This document shows positions 34,612 to 44,608 of a stretch of DNA of 64,000 nucleotides, piece after piece (the first letter of the stretch is position 1; the number at the start of each line of letters is the position of its first letter). The DNA comes from Methylobacterium sp. J-077 (GTDB lineage: Bacteria; Pseudomonadota; Alphaproteobacteria; Rhizobiales; Beijerinckiaceae), in the NCBI RefSeq assembly GCF_022829365.1, contig NZ_JAKSYJ010000152.1, positions 34,700-98,699 of the forward strand. Reading direction: 5' to 3'. Below the pieces are notes generated by a model, which did no database searches, had not been told where the DNA came from, and saw only the letters and a list, made by a program, of their open reading frames with translations. The position numbers and the translations under genes are program-made.

Positions 34612-34995
34612 ATGGCAGCCAATCCACACCCCGCGACGCGGCAGCCGCGCAGCCTGATCGCCAGCGACCGGGTCATCGGCACGGATGTGCGCCGGCCGGA
34701 CGGCGGCAAGGTCGGCCGGATCGAGCGGCTGATGCTCGACAAGGTCTCCGGCCGGGTCGCCTACGCGGTGATGAGCTTCGGCGGCTTCCTGGGGCTCGGC
34801 GAGGATTTCTACACGCTGCCCTGGTCGGTGCTGCGCTTCGAGCCGGGGCAGGACGCCTACGTGCTCGACCTCACCGAGGAGCAGCTGCGCGCCGCCCCCG
34901 CCCGCACCCCCGAGGGCACCGACCCGGCCGAGGACGGCGCCTGGGAGGAGCAGATCCACCGCTACTACGATGCGGCACCCTATTGGGGGATCTGA
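34612..34995 (+). CDS. PRC-barrel domain protein
   Basis: This is a 127-residue cytoplasmic protein with one PRC-barrel: LIASDRVIGTDVRRPDGGKVGRIERLMLDKVSGRVAYAVMSF, then GGFLGLGEDFYTLPWSVLRFEP and AYVLDLTEEQLRAAP. The aromatic-rich ending IHRYYDAAPYWG is a common feature of this subfamily in Hyphomicrobiales. PRC-barrels take part in RNA maturation and photosynthetic assembly elsewhere; the stand-alone bacterial forms are often stress-induced but their role is not defined. GGGAGG precedes the ATG. Confidence 0.85.
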   Translation: MAANPHPATRQPRSLIASDRVIGTDVRRPDGGKVGRIERLMLDKVSGRVAYAVMSFGGFLGLGEDFYTLPWSVLRFEPGQDAYVLDLTEEQLRAAPARTPEGTDPAEDGAWEEQIHRYYDAAPYWGI

Positions 34996-35010
34996 CCCGT
35001 TGTCGGTCCG

Positions 35011-35628
35011 TCAGCCCTCCGAGGGGCCGCACCAGCCCGGCAGGTAGCCGGCATCCTTGGACTTGGCGAGCGCCATCGCCTTCTCCAGCGCGTCGGAAAA
35101 GTCGTTCTCGACGCGCTTCTCCTTGACGTTGCGGCGTAAGAAGTCCGCCCAGAGGAACTCGCTGAACGGCGTCGTGTCCTTGGCGAAGCCGCCGGCCCGG
35201 CGCAGCTCGCCCGCGAGGCTGCGGAACGGGTCGTCGGCGAGGTCGGCGATCGCCTTGGGGATGTCCTTGAAATCCCGGCGCACGCCCTCGGCATCGTACG
35301 TGTAGACCCAGGATTTGTGGTCGCAGACCGTCCAGAACGCATCCTTCTCCAAGTGGTGCAGGTCGGCCACCACCGTCACCAGCACGCTCTCGACGCCTTC
35401 TTCCTGAAGGGCCCGGGAGAGGTGGTGATGATCGATCACGTAGTGACGCTTCTTCGGCCCGAGCACGGTCGGGATCATGTGCGCCCCGAGGAATTCCTTC
35501 TTCTTCTCGCCGTCGTACTGCCGCCAGCGGCGACGCTTCTCGGCGACCTCCCGGTAGCCCACCGTCATCTGCGTCGGGCGCAGTTCGGCGATCGGGATCG
35601 GCTTGAGCAGCGGTTCGCGGTTGGCCAT
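35011..35628 (-). CDS. ParB-like nuclease-superfamily protein (ParBc_2 type)
   Basis: This is a 205-residue cytoplasmic protein. The ParB-like fold is seen in KPIPIAELRPTQMTVGYREVAEKRRRW, an AHMIPTVLGPKKRHYVIDHHHLSRAL segment (the diagnostic V-I-D-H-H-H), and VTVVADLHHLEKDAFW. The family (PF08857 style) is often labelled chromosome partitioning, but it lacks the DNA-binding HTH of true ParB and its role is unknown. ATG 35628 is preferred with AGGAGA 9 bases upstream; a longer start at 35658 lacks a ribosome site. It does not stand beside a parA gene. Confidence 0.8.
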   Translation of the reverse strand: MANREPLLKPIPIAELRPTQMTVGYREVAEKRRRWRQYDGEKKKEFLGAHMIPTVLGPKKRHYVIDHHHLSRALQEEGVESVLVTVVADLHHLEKDAFWTVCDHKSWVYTYDAEGVRRDFKDIPKAIADLADDPFRSLAGELRRAGGFAKDTTPFSEFLWADFLRRNVKEKRVENDFSDALEKAMALAKSKDAGYLPGWCGPSEG

Positions 35629-35700
35629 TCGGTCGAGTCTCCTGCGTAGTTCTGTCACGCCCTTGTCACAAAAGGTCGCGACCGGAAAGGCGAGACACGG

Positions 35701-35931
35701 TCACGTTTCGCGGATCGGCCCGGCCCGCACGGCCTCCAGCACGAACACCCGGATCGCCGAGGACAGGTTCTGGCCGCCGCGCCCGGCATCGATCGCGCCG
35801 ATCAGCGCCTGGATCGACTGGCCGCGCGCCTCCGCGACCGCCCGGAGCGCCGCCCAGAACGGATCCTCCAGGGACACGCTGGTGCGGTGGCCGGCGATCA
35901 CCACCGAGCGCTTGCTGATCCCCGCGCTCAC
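35701..35931 (-). CDS. Ribbon-helix-helix domain protein
   Basis: This is a 76-residue protein of the RHH_4 type: SKRSVVIAGHRTSVSLEDPFWAALRAVAEARGQSIQALI forms a beta strand for the DNA major groove followed by two helices, and LSSAIRVFVLEAVR completes the domain. GTG 35931 is taken as start because no ATG is available in frame and it lies 10 bases after the DUF4169 stop. The order fumC, DUF4169, RHH on one strand is conserved in Hyphomicrobiales, but the target genes are unknown. Confidence 0.75.
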   Translation of the reverse strand: MSAGISKRSVVIAGHRTSVSLEDPFWAALRAVAEARGQSIQALIGAIDAGRGGQNLSSAIRVFVLEAVRAGPIRET

Positions 35932-35941
35932 GATGCGCGCG

Positions 35942-36145
35942 TCATGGGGACGAATCAGGATCCGGCTCGCCGCGTTCGAGCCGATGGCCCTCGTGGCGGT
36001 CGATCTCCAGGGCCTTGCGGCGCTGCTGCAGGGTCTTGGCCTTCTTCGGACGCCCGAAGGCGATCCGGTTCTCCTCGGCCTTGGCGTCCTCGGCCGCGCG
36101 GGCCTTGGCCTTGCGGGCCTGGCGCAGGTTGATGATTTCGGCCAC
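35942..36145 (-). CDS. DUF4169 family protein
   Basis: This is a 67-residue, very basic protein: AEIINLRQARKAKARAAEDA, then ENRIAFGRPKKAKTLQQRRK, then DRHEGHRLE. These blocks define DUF4169. The charge suggests nucleic-acid or ribosome binding, but nothing is established. The start is GTG 36145, since the AEIINLRQARK block must begin the protein; the extra upstream codons lie in repeat copy B. The next gene (RHH) starts 10 bases after its stop. Confidence 0.78.
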   Translation of the reverse strand: MAEIINLRQARKAKARAAEDAKAEENRIAFGRPKKAKTLQQRRKALEIDRHEGHRLERGEPDPDSSP

Positions 36146-36168
36146 GGATCGCCTCCCGGCTCTCGGTT

Positions 36169-36246
36169 GGGGGCGGAGCCCCCGGGATACCAGGGCTCTG
36201 CCCTGGTCCCGCACAAGGTCCCGGACCTTGTGGATCCGGGACCTGC
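36169..36246 (+). repeat. Two-hairpin dispersed repeat, copy B
   Basis: Three palindromes follow one another between fumC and the DUF4169 gene: GGGGGC/GCCCCC, CAGGGC/GCCCTG around TCT, and CACAAGGTCC/GGACCTTGTG around one base. The last two correspond to the pair in copies at 12117 and 61870, with C/G replacing A/T in the stem. Confidence 0.7.
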
Positions 36247-36253
36247 GAACAGG

Positions 36254-37669
<1,416 letters not shown>

Positions 37670-37790
37670 CGTGGCCTCTACGTTTGGTGCAGTGCGGTGC
37701 CTACTTAAATGAGGCGCCGGTGAATCGCGATGCCGGTTTTCCCCGGCGCCGGACAAGAGCGGGGCTCTGTTCCCGCCGGATAAGGAGCCG

Positions 37791-39179
37791 ATGAGCGCGA
37801 CGATCGACCTGACCGAGCCCGCCACCCGGTTCCGCCCGCCGGTGCCGCGCCCCCTGCGCGAGCCGTTGGGCCTGTTCGACTTCCTCCGGGCCGCCCGCAA
37901 GAACCCGATCACGACCTGGATGGACGTCCACTTCAAGGAGCCGGTCGTGGCCGCCGAGGGCGCCATGGGCCGGATCACCGTGGTCAGCGACCCGGGCCTG
38001 ATCCGCTACCTCCTGGTCGAGAACGTCGAGGGCTACCGGAAGGACGACCTGCAGCGCCGGGTGCTGGCGCCGGGCCTGGGCAACGGCCTGCTCAGCGCCG
38101 AGGGCGACGAGTGGCGGCTCCAGCGCCGGACGCTCGCGCCGATCTTCAACGCCCGCACGGTCCAGGGCTTTTCCGACGCGATGAACGCGTCCGGCGCCAA
38201 GCTCGGGCGCCGCCTCGCCCGCCGGGGCGGCAAGAAGGTCGACGTCGCCCTGGAGATGACCCGCGTCACCCTCGACGTGCTGGAGCGGACGATCTTCACG
38301 CAAGGCCTGCCGGGAGATCCCGACGCCCTGGGCCGCGCCATCACCCGGTTCCTGGAGGCTGTGGGGCCGATCGACCCCCTCGACGTGTTCGGGGTGCCCG
38401 ATTTCGTGCCGCGGATCGGCCGCCTGCGGGCGCGCCCGGCCGGCCGGTTCTTCGCCGAGGTGGTCGACGAGCTCATCGCCCGGCGCAAGGCGGCGATGGC
38501 GCGGGGCGAGGCGCCGCGCGACCTGCTGACCCTGCTGCTCGCCGCCCAGGATCCCGAGACCGGCAACGGCCTCTCGGACCTCGCGGTCAAGGCCAACATC
38601 GTCACCTTCATCGCGGCCGGGCACGAGACCACGGCCAATTCCCTGACCTGGGCGCTCTACTGCCTGTCGCAGGATCCCACCGCGCAGGCCCGGATCGAGG
38701 CCGAGGTCGACGCGGCGGGCGAAGGGGATTTTTCCGTCGAGCAGCTGCCCTTCACCCGGGCGGTGATCGAGGAGGCGATGCGCCTGTTCCCGCCGGTGCC
38801 GTTCCTCAGCCGGCAGGCGACCCGGGACGATCGCCTCGGCCGCATCAAGATCCCGCGCGGCTCGCTGGTGATGGTGGCGCCCTGGGTGCTCCACCGCCAC
38901 CAGACGCTGTGGGAGGACCCGGAGGCGTTCATGCCGGAACGCTTCCTGCCGGAGAACCGGGACGCGATCCCGCGCTTCGCCTACCTGCCGTTCGGCGCCG
39001 GCCCGCGGGTCTGCATCGGCCAGAGCTTTTCGATCCAGGAGGCGGTGATCGTGCTCGCCCACGTGGTCCGGGCGGTGCGCTTCCACCTGCCGGAGGATCA
39101 CCCGCCGGTCAGCCCGCTCCACCGGGTGACGCTGCGGCCGGAGCACGGCTTGCGGATGGAGGCGGAGCTGCGGGGCTAA
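37791..39179 (+). CDS. Cytochrome P450
   Basis: This is a soluble 462-residue haem monooxygenase. The I-helix oxygen-activation motif is [10 protein letters not shown], the K-helix ExxR is EEAMRLFPP, the PERF-type motif is [10 protein letters not shown], and the haem loop is [13 protein letters not shown] with Cys408 as axial ligand. There is no membrane anchor, as usual for bacteria. The ferredoxin and reductase it needs are not adjacent, and no pathway genes adjoin, so the substrate is unknown. Its TAA overlaps the TAG of the convergent small gene by two bases. Confidence 0.95.
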   Translation: MSATIDLTEPATRFRPPVPRPLREPLGLFDFLRAARKNPITTWMDVHFKEPVVAAEGAMGRITVVSDPGLIRYLLVENVEGYRKDDLQRRVLAPGLGNGLLSAEGDEWRLQRRTLAPIFNARTVQGFSDAMNASGAKLGRRLARRGGKKVDVALEMTRVTLDVLERTIFTQGLPGDPDALGRAITRFLEAVGPIDPLDVFGVPDFVPRIGRLRARPAGRFFAEVVDELIARRKAAMARGEAPRDLLTLLLAAQDPETGNGLSDLAVKANIVTFIAAGHETTANSLTWALYCLSQDPTAQARIEAEVDAAGEGDFSVEQLPFTRAVIEEAMRLFPPVPFLSRQATRDDRLGRIKIPRGSLVMVAPWVLHRHQTLWEDPEAFMPERFLPENRDAIPRFAYLPFGAGPRVCIGQSFSIQEAVIVLAHVVRAVRFHLPEDHPPVSPLHRVTLRPEHGLRMEAELRG

Positions 39180-39310
39180 TCGCCCCGCCGCGCCTCAAGC
39201 TGACGAGTCTTGCGATCGTAAAGCCGTGACGCAATGAAGAGACCGCCGAGGCCGATGGCCGACATCCCAAGGACCAGCGCGAGAATCTGGTTAGCATAAG
39301 CTTGGGTCAT
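39176..39310 (-). CDS. Tiny single-helix membrane protein
   Basis: This 44-residue frame begins MTQAYANQILALVLGMSAIG, has one membrane helix (residues about 7-28), then a basic cytoplasmic end ([17 protein letters not shown]). Its ATG lies 4 bases after the stop of the upstream 86-residue gene, whose last codons supply GGAGGA as the ribosome site; the spacing argues strongly for a real, coupled gene. It is too short for standard ORF cut-offs. Function unknown. Confidence 0.65.
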   Translation of the reverse strand: MTQAYANQILALVLGMSAIGLGGLFIASRLYDRKTRQLEARRGD

Positions 39311-39314
39311 GCGA

Positions 39315-39575
39315 TCAATCCTCCGGACGCAGGAATCTGATCATGATCTGATCTATCAGATGTAGGACGATTGCGGCGATCAGCAAAGTCCAACCGCCAT
39401 CTGCGAGCAGATCCAGATGCCGTTGCGCGAGGGGATTGATGACCGCGATGCCGATCGTGGCGATAGCCGACGAATTAAACAAGGTCGCGGTCAGCTTCAG
39501 TCCCTCGTTGAAGCGCTTCGCGCGGTGCTTCCGCTCGCTCACCGATAGGCCCGGCTGCGCAATCCCCTCGTCCAC
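39315..39575 (-). CDS. Small two-helix membrane protein, unknown function
   Basis: This is an 86-residue protein: a charged N-terminus (SERKHRAKRFNEGLKLTATL), one helix NSSAIATIGIAVINPLA, and a second GGWTLLIAAIVLHLIDQIMI. The base composition here (39300-39580) is lower in GC than the surroundings. It is followed 4 bases later by a 44-residue membrane protein gene, so the two probably act together. I do not recognise the family. Confidence 0.65.
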   Translation of the reverse strand: MDEGIAQPGLSVSERKHRAKRFNEGLKLTATLFNSSAIATIGIAVINPLAQRHLDLLADGGWTLLIAAIVLHLIDQIMIRFLRPED

Positions 39576-39613
39576 CGCTAAAATCCCCGGGCCGTCGATT
39601 CGGCTCGGTGAGT

Positions 39614-40240
39614 TCAGCTCTTCTTGCGGAACGCGTCCAGGCTCACGACCTCGGCGCTGCCCTCCTCGCCATCCTTCTTGGCGGCGGGGCGGGGCGCCTT
39701 CTCGTCCGGCTTGGCGCCGGGCTTGTCACCCTGCGAGGCCGGCGCCGGCAGGCCCTTCGGGGCGGCCGCGCCGATCGTGGCGAGCCCGGCGCCCTTCGGC
39801 CGGACCTCGCTCGGCTCGGAGCCGGCGCCGCGCGGGCCGGACTTGGCCGGGGCGGCGTTGGCCTCCTCGGGCACCTCGCCGGCCTCGGTCAGATCGAACT
39901 TCAGGCCGAACTGCACCGAGGGGTCGAAGAAGCCCGAGAGGGCGTCGAACGGCACCAGCAGCCGCTCCGGCACGCCCGAGAAGGACAAGCCGACCTCGAA
40001 GGTGTGCTCGTGGACGCTGAGGTCCCAGAACTGGTGCTGCAGGACGATGGTCATGTCCTGCGGGTACTTCTCGCGCAGGGCCTGCGACATCCGCACGCCG
40101 GGCGCCTCCGTCCGGAACGACACGTAGAAGTGATGGTCGCCCATCAGCCCGTCCCGGGCGGCGTCGGTCAGCACCTTGCGGACCACCCCGCGAAGGGCGT
40201 CCTGCACCAGGAGATCGTAGCGAATCAGGTCGTCTGCCAT
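39614..40240 (-). CDS. sspB: SspB, ClpXP adaptor (alphaproteobacterial type)
   Basis: SspB binds the ssrA tag on stalled peptides and hands them to ClpXP for degradation. The substrate-binding fold is residues about 5-120: IRYDLLVQDALRGVVRKVL, GDHHFYVSFRTEAPGVRMS, QDMTIVLQHQFWDLSVHEHTFEV, and GVPERLLVPFDALSGFFDPSVQFGL. A long Pro/Ala/Lys-rich linker leads to the ClpX-docking peptide at the C-terminus (EVVSLDAFRKKS). Total 208 residues. It is on the same strand as, and directly downstream of, the tmRNA gene that makes its target tag. Gene context and function agree. Confidence 0.9.
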   Translation of the reverse strand: MADDLIRYDLLVQDALRGVVRKVLTDAARDGLMGDHHFYVSFRTEAPGVRMSQALREKYPQDMTIVLQHQFWDLSVHEHTFEVGLSFSGVPERLLVPFDALSGFFDPSVQFGLKFDLTEAGEVPEEANAAPAKSGPRGAGSEPSEVRPKGAGLATIGAAAPKGLPAPASQGDKPGAKPDEKAPRPAAKKDGEEGSAEVVSLDAFRKKS

Positions 40241-40299
40241 CTGCGGTCGCGCTCTAGCCCGGTCTGCGCCCGGCGCCCCGCCGCGGATGGCCGGACCGA

Positions 40300-40652
40300 G
40301 GAAATGAGTGACGGCTTCCGGTGCCGGGCGCCGTCATGCCCCGCCTCCACGATGCGAATCGCGAGGACTTGAGACCGATCTTGGAGACCGCTTACGCGGC
40401 CACCGCCACCGGAGCGAAGGTGTCGTTGGCAACTCTTGCAACGGCCCGATAACGGTGGAACCATGCCGAGCGAAAGATCAACCTTTACGCCTTCGTCGAT
40501 CCTGTCTCTCGCCCCCGCCTGAAACCAGTCCATCTCCGTCGGCCTTGCGGCCATCGGTCCTGGGCTCAGGTGGAGGCGCCGGGTACCGCCCCCGGGTCCG
40601 ATCGGTTTATTCCGAAGACCGTTTATCGCCATAGCCGGCCTCGCAGCCGGCT
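40300..40652 (-). ncRNA. ssrA: tmRNA, circularly permuted two-piece type
   Basis: tmRNA rescues stalled ribosomes. On the minus strand the acceptor piece comes first (about 40652 to 40569), ending CGCCTCC-ACC, with T stem CCGGG/CCCGG before it; the final A of CCA is not encoded. The coding piece starts at about 40516 with GGGGGCG, which pairs with CGCCTCC (six pairs plus one G-U), then GGATCGACG. The tag frame runs 40430 to 40392: GCC AAC GAC ... GCG TAA, giving ANDTFAPVAVAA. A TATATC box (40658-40663) could be the -10 element. A hairpin at 40309-40336 lies at the 3' end. Ends are approximate. Confidence 0.9.
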
Positions 40653-40681
40653 TCCGAGATATAGAGGGGATCGGTCCGGTT

Positions 40682-41539
40682 TTGAAGCCCGATCGTGTCG
40701 CGCCGCTGTCTCAGGGCGAACCTCTTGACGCGGCTGTTGCCGGAACTGCGCAGTCGCGCGGTTCCGCGCCCGATGGGCCGAGCCGGCGCGACCGGATCTG
40801 GGGGGCTGTCCGGCGCCTGGGCGTCCTGGTCGCCCTCGTGCTCGTCTATCTCGGCGCCGCGAGCCTGCTCTCGCTGGCGAGCGTCCGGGTCGGCTTCGAC
40901 CTGTGGGCCGGGATCGACCCGTTCCTGCCGCCCGAGCGGCGCCCGTTCCTCGGCGCCGTGGACCTCGCCCACCGCGCCTTCGCGGTGGATGCCCTCCGCC
41001 AGGTCTACCTCGCCGCCCTGGTGCTCGGCGGGGCGTGGTGGCGCGACCGGGTCGGCTGGCGCCGGCGCCTGGCGCTCGACCGCGAGCGCCCGAACGGGAT
41101 CCGGCCGGTCGCGCTGCTGGCGCTCCTCCTGGTCTGGCCCGTGCTGCACATCGCCTGGGTCACCGGCACGGCCGAGTTGTTCGGCGCGAGCTTCGGCCGG
41201 CGGGTGACGCTGTCGCCGTTCATGAGCCAGAGCGCGATCGTGGCCTGGCTGCTCTATCTGGCGGTGCTGGCCCCCGTGGCCGAGGAGCTGCTGCTGCGCG
41301 GCGAGGCCTTCGCCCGCGCCCGGGAGGCCCTGGGGCCTTTGGGCGCGGTGCTGGTGACGGCCGTGATCTTCGCGGCGGCCCACGTCTCGTCCTGGGGGCT
41401 CGCCCGGCCGGTCTCGCTGCTGCCCCTGGCGCTGGCGCTCGGCTGGCTGCGCTGGCGCACCGGCCGGCTCTGGCCCGGCATCGCGCTGCACGGCTGGTCG
41501 AACCTCGCTTTGGTGACCTACGTGCTCTGGCCGACCTGA
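40682..41539 (+). CDS. CPBP-family intramembrane metalloprotease
   Basis: This is a 285-residue membrane protein with about seven helices and the CPBP/Abi signature: AEELLLRGEAFARAREAL (E-E-x-x-x-R), VIFAAAHVSSWG (metal His), and IALHGWSNLALV (second His/Asn). Relatives process CAAX-type proteins or act in bacteriocin immunity. No ATG exists near the N-terminus; the likely start is TTG 40682, or a later non-ATG codon. It is divergent from the tmRNA gene, whose promoter lies within 30 bases of this start. Confidence 0.85.
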   Translation: MKPDRVAPLSQGEPLDAAVAGTAQSRGSAPDGPSRRDRIWGAVRRLGVLVALVLVYLGAASLLSLASVRVGFDLWAGIDPFLPPERRPFLGAVDLAHRAFAVDALRQVYLAALVLGGAWWRDRVGWRRRLALDRERPNGIRPVALLALLLVWPVLHIAWVTGTAELFGASFGRRVTLSPFMSQSAIVAWLLYLAVLAPVAEELLLRGEAFARAREALGPLGAVLVTAVIFAAAHVSSWGLARPVSLLPLALALGWLRWRTGRLWPGIALHGWSNLALVTYVLWPT

Positions 41540-41540
41540 C

Positions 41541-41737
41541 AGGCTGTGCGCCTTTTGATCGACAGACGGGCTCGCGTGCCAGGACGACGCGCGGGTCCCC
41601 TCTCCCGTGCGGGACAGGGACAGGGTGAGGAATGCGACATCTCCGGACATACCTGATCCCTCACCCCAACCCTCTCCCGAACGGGAGAGAGGGCCTGTCG
41701 CGTTGTAGGCTTCGAAGAATAGGAAAACGCACAGCCT
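41541..41737. mobile_element. MITE-like or composite palindromic element
   Basis: This 197-base block fills the gap between the CPBP gene and thyA. Its ends are inverted repeats: AGGCTGTGCG at 41541-41550 and CGCACAGCCT at 41728-41737. Inside is a second imperfect inverted pair (CCCCTCTCCCGTGCGGGACAGGG against CCTCACCCCAACCCTCTCCC and GAACGGGAGAGAGGG). It has no coding capacity. No target-site duplication is obvious. Confidence 0.5.
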
Positions 41738-41839
41738 CTGAGCGCGGGACGACACTCGGCCCGCTTCGTCACCGGCGATGATGGTGGATAGACTGGCCGC
41801 GCGCTTGCCGGATGCCACGCTCACGCGCAGGAATGCCCG

Positions 41840-42634
41840 ATGGACGCCTATCACACCCTGTTGCGGCGCATCCTCGACGAGGGCGTGGCCAAGGACGACC
41901 GCACCGGCACCGGGACGCTCTCGGTGTTCGGCCATCAGATGCGCTTCGATCTCGCCGCGGGCTTCCCGCTGGTGACCACGAAGCGCCTGCATCTGCGCTC
42001 GATCATCCACGAACTGCTCTGGTTCCTGGCCGGCGACACCAACGTGGCCGCCCTGCGGGCCAACGGCGTGACGATCTGGGACGAGTGGGCCGACGAGAAG
42101 GGCGATCTCGGCCCGGTCTACGGCCGGCAATGGCGCTCCTGGGCCAAGCCCGACGGCGGCAGCGTCGACCAGATCGCCTGGCTGCTCGACGAGATCCGGC
42201 GCAATCCCGATTCCCGCCGCCTGATCGTCTCGGCCTGGAACCCGGCGGATCTCGACCGGATGGCGCTCGCCCCATGCCACTGCCTGTTCCAGTTCTACGT
42301 GAGCGACGGGCGCCTCTCGTGCCAGCTTTACCAGCGCTCGGCCGACGCCTTCCTGGGCGTGCCGTTCAACATCGCGAGCTACGCGCTCCTGACCCACATG
42401 ATCGCCCAGGTGACCGGCCTTCAGGTCGGCGACTTCGTGCACACGTTCGGCGACGCGCATCTCTACCGCAACCATCTGGAGCAGACCCGGACCCTGCTGG
42501 ACCGGGCGACGCGCCCGCTGCCGCGGCTTCAGCTCAACCCGGAAATCCGCGACCTGTTCGCCTTCCGGTACGAGGACATCACCATCGTGGATTACGACCC
42601 GCACCCGGCCATCGCGGCGCCGGTGGCGGTATGA
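41840..42634 (+). CDS. thyA: Thymidylate synthase
   Basis: ThyA methylates dUMP to dTMP with methylenetetrahydrofolate. The 264-residue length equals that of E. coli ThyA. Motifs include [20 protein letters not shown] (the phosphate Arg), [32 protein letters not shown], the nucleophile [12 protein letters not shown] with Cys146, and [28 protein letters not shown] is a textbook start. The stop overlaps the folA start as ATGA, coupling the enzyme to the one that regenerates its folate cofactor. Confidence 0.97.
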   Translation: MDAYHTLLRRILDEGVAKDDRTGTGTLSVFGHQMRFDLAAGFPLVTTKRLHLRSIIHELLWFLAGDTNVAALRANGVTIWDEWADEKGDLGPVYGRQWRSWAKPDGGSVDQIAWLLDEIRRNPDSRRLIVSAWNPADLDRMALAPCHCLFQFYVSDGRLSCQLYQRSADAFLGVPFNIASYALLTHMIAQVTGLQVGDFVHTFGDAHLYRNHLEQTRTLLDRATRPLPRLQLNPEIRDLFAFRYEDITIVDYDPHPAIAAPVAV

Positions 42635-43122
42635 GCACCACGATCTCGCTGGTCGCCGCCATCGCCCGCAACAGCGTGATCGGCCGCGACAACGGGCTCG
42701 CCTGGCACCTGTCCAGCGACCTCAAGCGGTTCAAGGCGCTCACCATGGGCAAGCCGATGCTGATGGGCCGGCGGACCTGGGCCTCGATCGGCCGGCCGCT
42801 GCCGGGCCGCCGCACCCTGGTGCTCACCCGCGATCCCGGCTTCCGTGCCGAGGGCGCCGAGACCGTCCACGACTGGGACGCCGCGCTCGCGGCCGCGGCC
42901 GCACCGGAGCTGATGGTGGTGGGCGGGGCGGAGATCTACGCGCTGGCCCTGTCGCACGCGGACCGGCTCCACCTCACCGAGGTCGAGGCCGAGCCCGAGG
43001 GCGACGTGCGCTTTCCCGCCTTCGACCGCACCGCGTTCCGGGAGACGTTCCGCGAGGCGCACCCGGCCGGCCCGCGCGACGCGCACGCCTTCGCGTTCGT
43101 CGATTGGGTGCGCATCTGCTGA
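42631..43122 (+). CDS. folA: Dihydrofolate reductase
   Basis: FolA reduces dihydrofolate, the by-product of ThyA, with NADPH. The 163-residue protein has [45 protein letters not shown], which contains the substrate-binding Asp in HLSSDL, the T-x-G-x-P-x-x-M-G-R-x-T-W cofactor segment, and [16 protein letters not shown] (NADPH glycine pair). The trimethoprim-contact positions look ordinary. It starts within the thyA stop codon. The thyA-folA order is standard in proteobacteria. Confidence 0.96.
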   Translation: MSTTISLVAAIARNSVIGRDNGLAWHLSSDLKRFKALTMGKPMLMGRRTWASIGRPLPGRRTLVLTRDPGFRAEGAETVHDWDAALAAAAAPELMVVGGAEIYALALSHADRLHLTEVEAEPEGDVRFPAFDRTAFRETFREAHPAGPRDAHAFAFVDWVRIC

Positions 43123-43414
43123 GGCGCGCCGCCGCGGTTGTGTTCCGGCCGGTGCGTGCCCACCTGCCAGCCTTGACAGCATGGGGCGCACACCCGCAGG
43201 TGCCTGTCGGGCATGCGTTCTCATGAGGCCCCAGGCCTCGCGAGAAGAGACGTCCGCGCAGGCGTTTAGCCGCCGATCGAGCCCGTCCGCCGCGCGAGCG
43301 GTCCGGTGGGCGGGATGAGGCGGGCGAGCGTGGCCGTTCAGGCAGGGAGACGCGGCCCGGGGAGCACGTTTTGCGTGCGGACCGGGTGCGGGCAGGCAGG
43401 AGACGACGGCTAGG

Positions 43415-44608
43415 ATGCTGTGGAGCAATCAGAGCGGCGGTGGCGGCGGCGGCCCGTGGGGTCGGCCCGGCGGCAACGGCGGCGGCCCCTGGGGTGGCGG
43501 CGGCGGCGGCAAGACCCCGCCCAACCTTGAGGACCTGCTCCGGCGCGGGCAGGACCGCCTGCGCGGCCTGATTCCGGGCGGCGGCAACACCGGCGGCGGT
43601 TATGGCGGCAGCGGCCCGAGCGGCATCGGCGGCGGCCGCAGCGCCGCGGTGATCGGGGCGCTCGCGGTCGCGGTCTGGCTCGCCACCGGCTTCTACACCG
43701 TCTACCCGCGCCAGGTCGGCATCGAGACGATCTTCGGCCGCTACGTCGGCACCAAGGGCGAAGGCCTGCGCTACAACTTCCCCTATCCGATCGGCGGCGT
43801 CGTGAAGCCGGATGTCGGCTCGCAGAACTCCATCCAGATCGGCTTCCGCGCCGGACCGGGCGGCCAGGGCCGCAACCGCGACGTGCCGGACGAGAGCCTG
43901 ATCCTGACCGGTGACGAGAACATTGTCGATCTCGACTTCGAGGTGCAGTGGCGGATCAACCCGCTCAAGGCCTCCGACTTCGTGTTCAACCTCCAGAACC
44001 CGGAGGGCACCATCAAGGCGATCTCCGAGAGCGCGATGCGCGAGGTGATCGGCCGCCGCAACATCCAGGCGATCCTCACCAACGAGCAGTCGAGCATCGC
44101 CCAGGAGGTCAAGGAGATGGTCCAGAAGGCGCTGGACGAGTACGGCGCCGGCGTGCGCATCGAGGTGGTCCAGCTCGTCTCGGTCAACCCGCCGCCGGAA
44201 GTCCGGCCGGCCTTCATCGACGTGAATGCCGCCCAGCAGGACGCCGACACGGCGCAGAACGAGGCCAAGACCTACGCCAGCCGCGAAGTGCCGCAGGCGC
44301 GGGGCCGGGCGTCGCAGATCTTCCAGCAGGCCGAGGCCTACCGGACGAAGGCGACGGCCGACGCCATCGGCCAGGCCGCCCGCTTCAGCGAGGTCTACGA
44401 CTCCTACAAGGCCGCCCCGGCCATCAGCCGCGAGCGGCTGTTCCTGGAGACGATGGAGAAGGTCCTGGGCTCCGTGAACAAGGTGATCATCGACCAGAAC
44501 GGCGCGCAGCCCGGCTCGGGCACCGCCGCCGGGGTCCTGCCGGTGCTGCCGCTCACCGAGTTCGGCGCCCGCGCCCAATCCCCGGCCGCCACGGGAGCCG
44601 CCCGATGA
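43415..44608 (+). CDS. hflK: HflK, SPFH-domain subunit of the FtsH modulator complex
   Basis: HflK forms, with HflC, a large cage around the FtsH protease and limits its action on membrane proteins. The 397-residue protein has an unusually Gly-rich N-terminal arm (residues about 8-70), one membrane helix (IGALAVAVWLATGFYTVYP), and the SPFH/band-7 domain: RQVGIETIFGRYVGTKGEGLRYNFPYP, EVQWRINPLKASDFVFNLQN, and IEVVQLVSVNPPPEVRPAF. It ends in an Ala/Pro tail. The stop overlaps hflC as ATGA. Confidence 0.95.
   Translation: MLWSNQSGGGGGGPWGRPGGNGGGPWGGGGGGKTPPNLEDLLRRGQDRLRGLIPGGGNTGGGYGGSGPSGIGGGRSAAVIGALAVAVWLATGFYTVYPRQVGIETIFGRYVGTKGEGLRYNFPYPIGGVVKPDVGSQNSIQIGFRAGPGGQGRNRDVPDESLILTGDENIVDLDFEVQWRINPLKASDFVFNLQNPEGTIKAISESAMREVIGRRNIQAILTNEQSSIAQEVKEMVQKALDEYGAGVRIEVVQLVSVNPPPEVRPAFIDVNAAQQDADTAQNEAKTYASREVPQARGRASQIFQQAEAYRTKATADAIGQAARFSEVYDSYKAAPAISRERLFLETMEKVLGSVNKVIIDQNGAQPGSGTAAGVLPVLPLTEFGARAQSPAATGAAR

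Noticed and set aside
35011..35628. Calling the ParB-like protein the chromosomal ParB that binds the parS-like sites
   Set aside because: It has the ParBc_2 nuclease-like fold with V-I-D-H-H-H but no KorB/HTH DNA-binding domain and no parA beside it.
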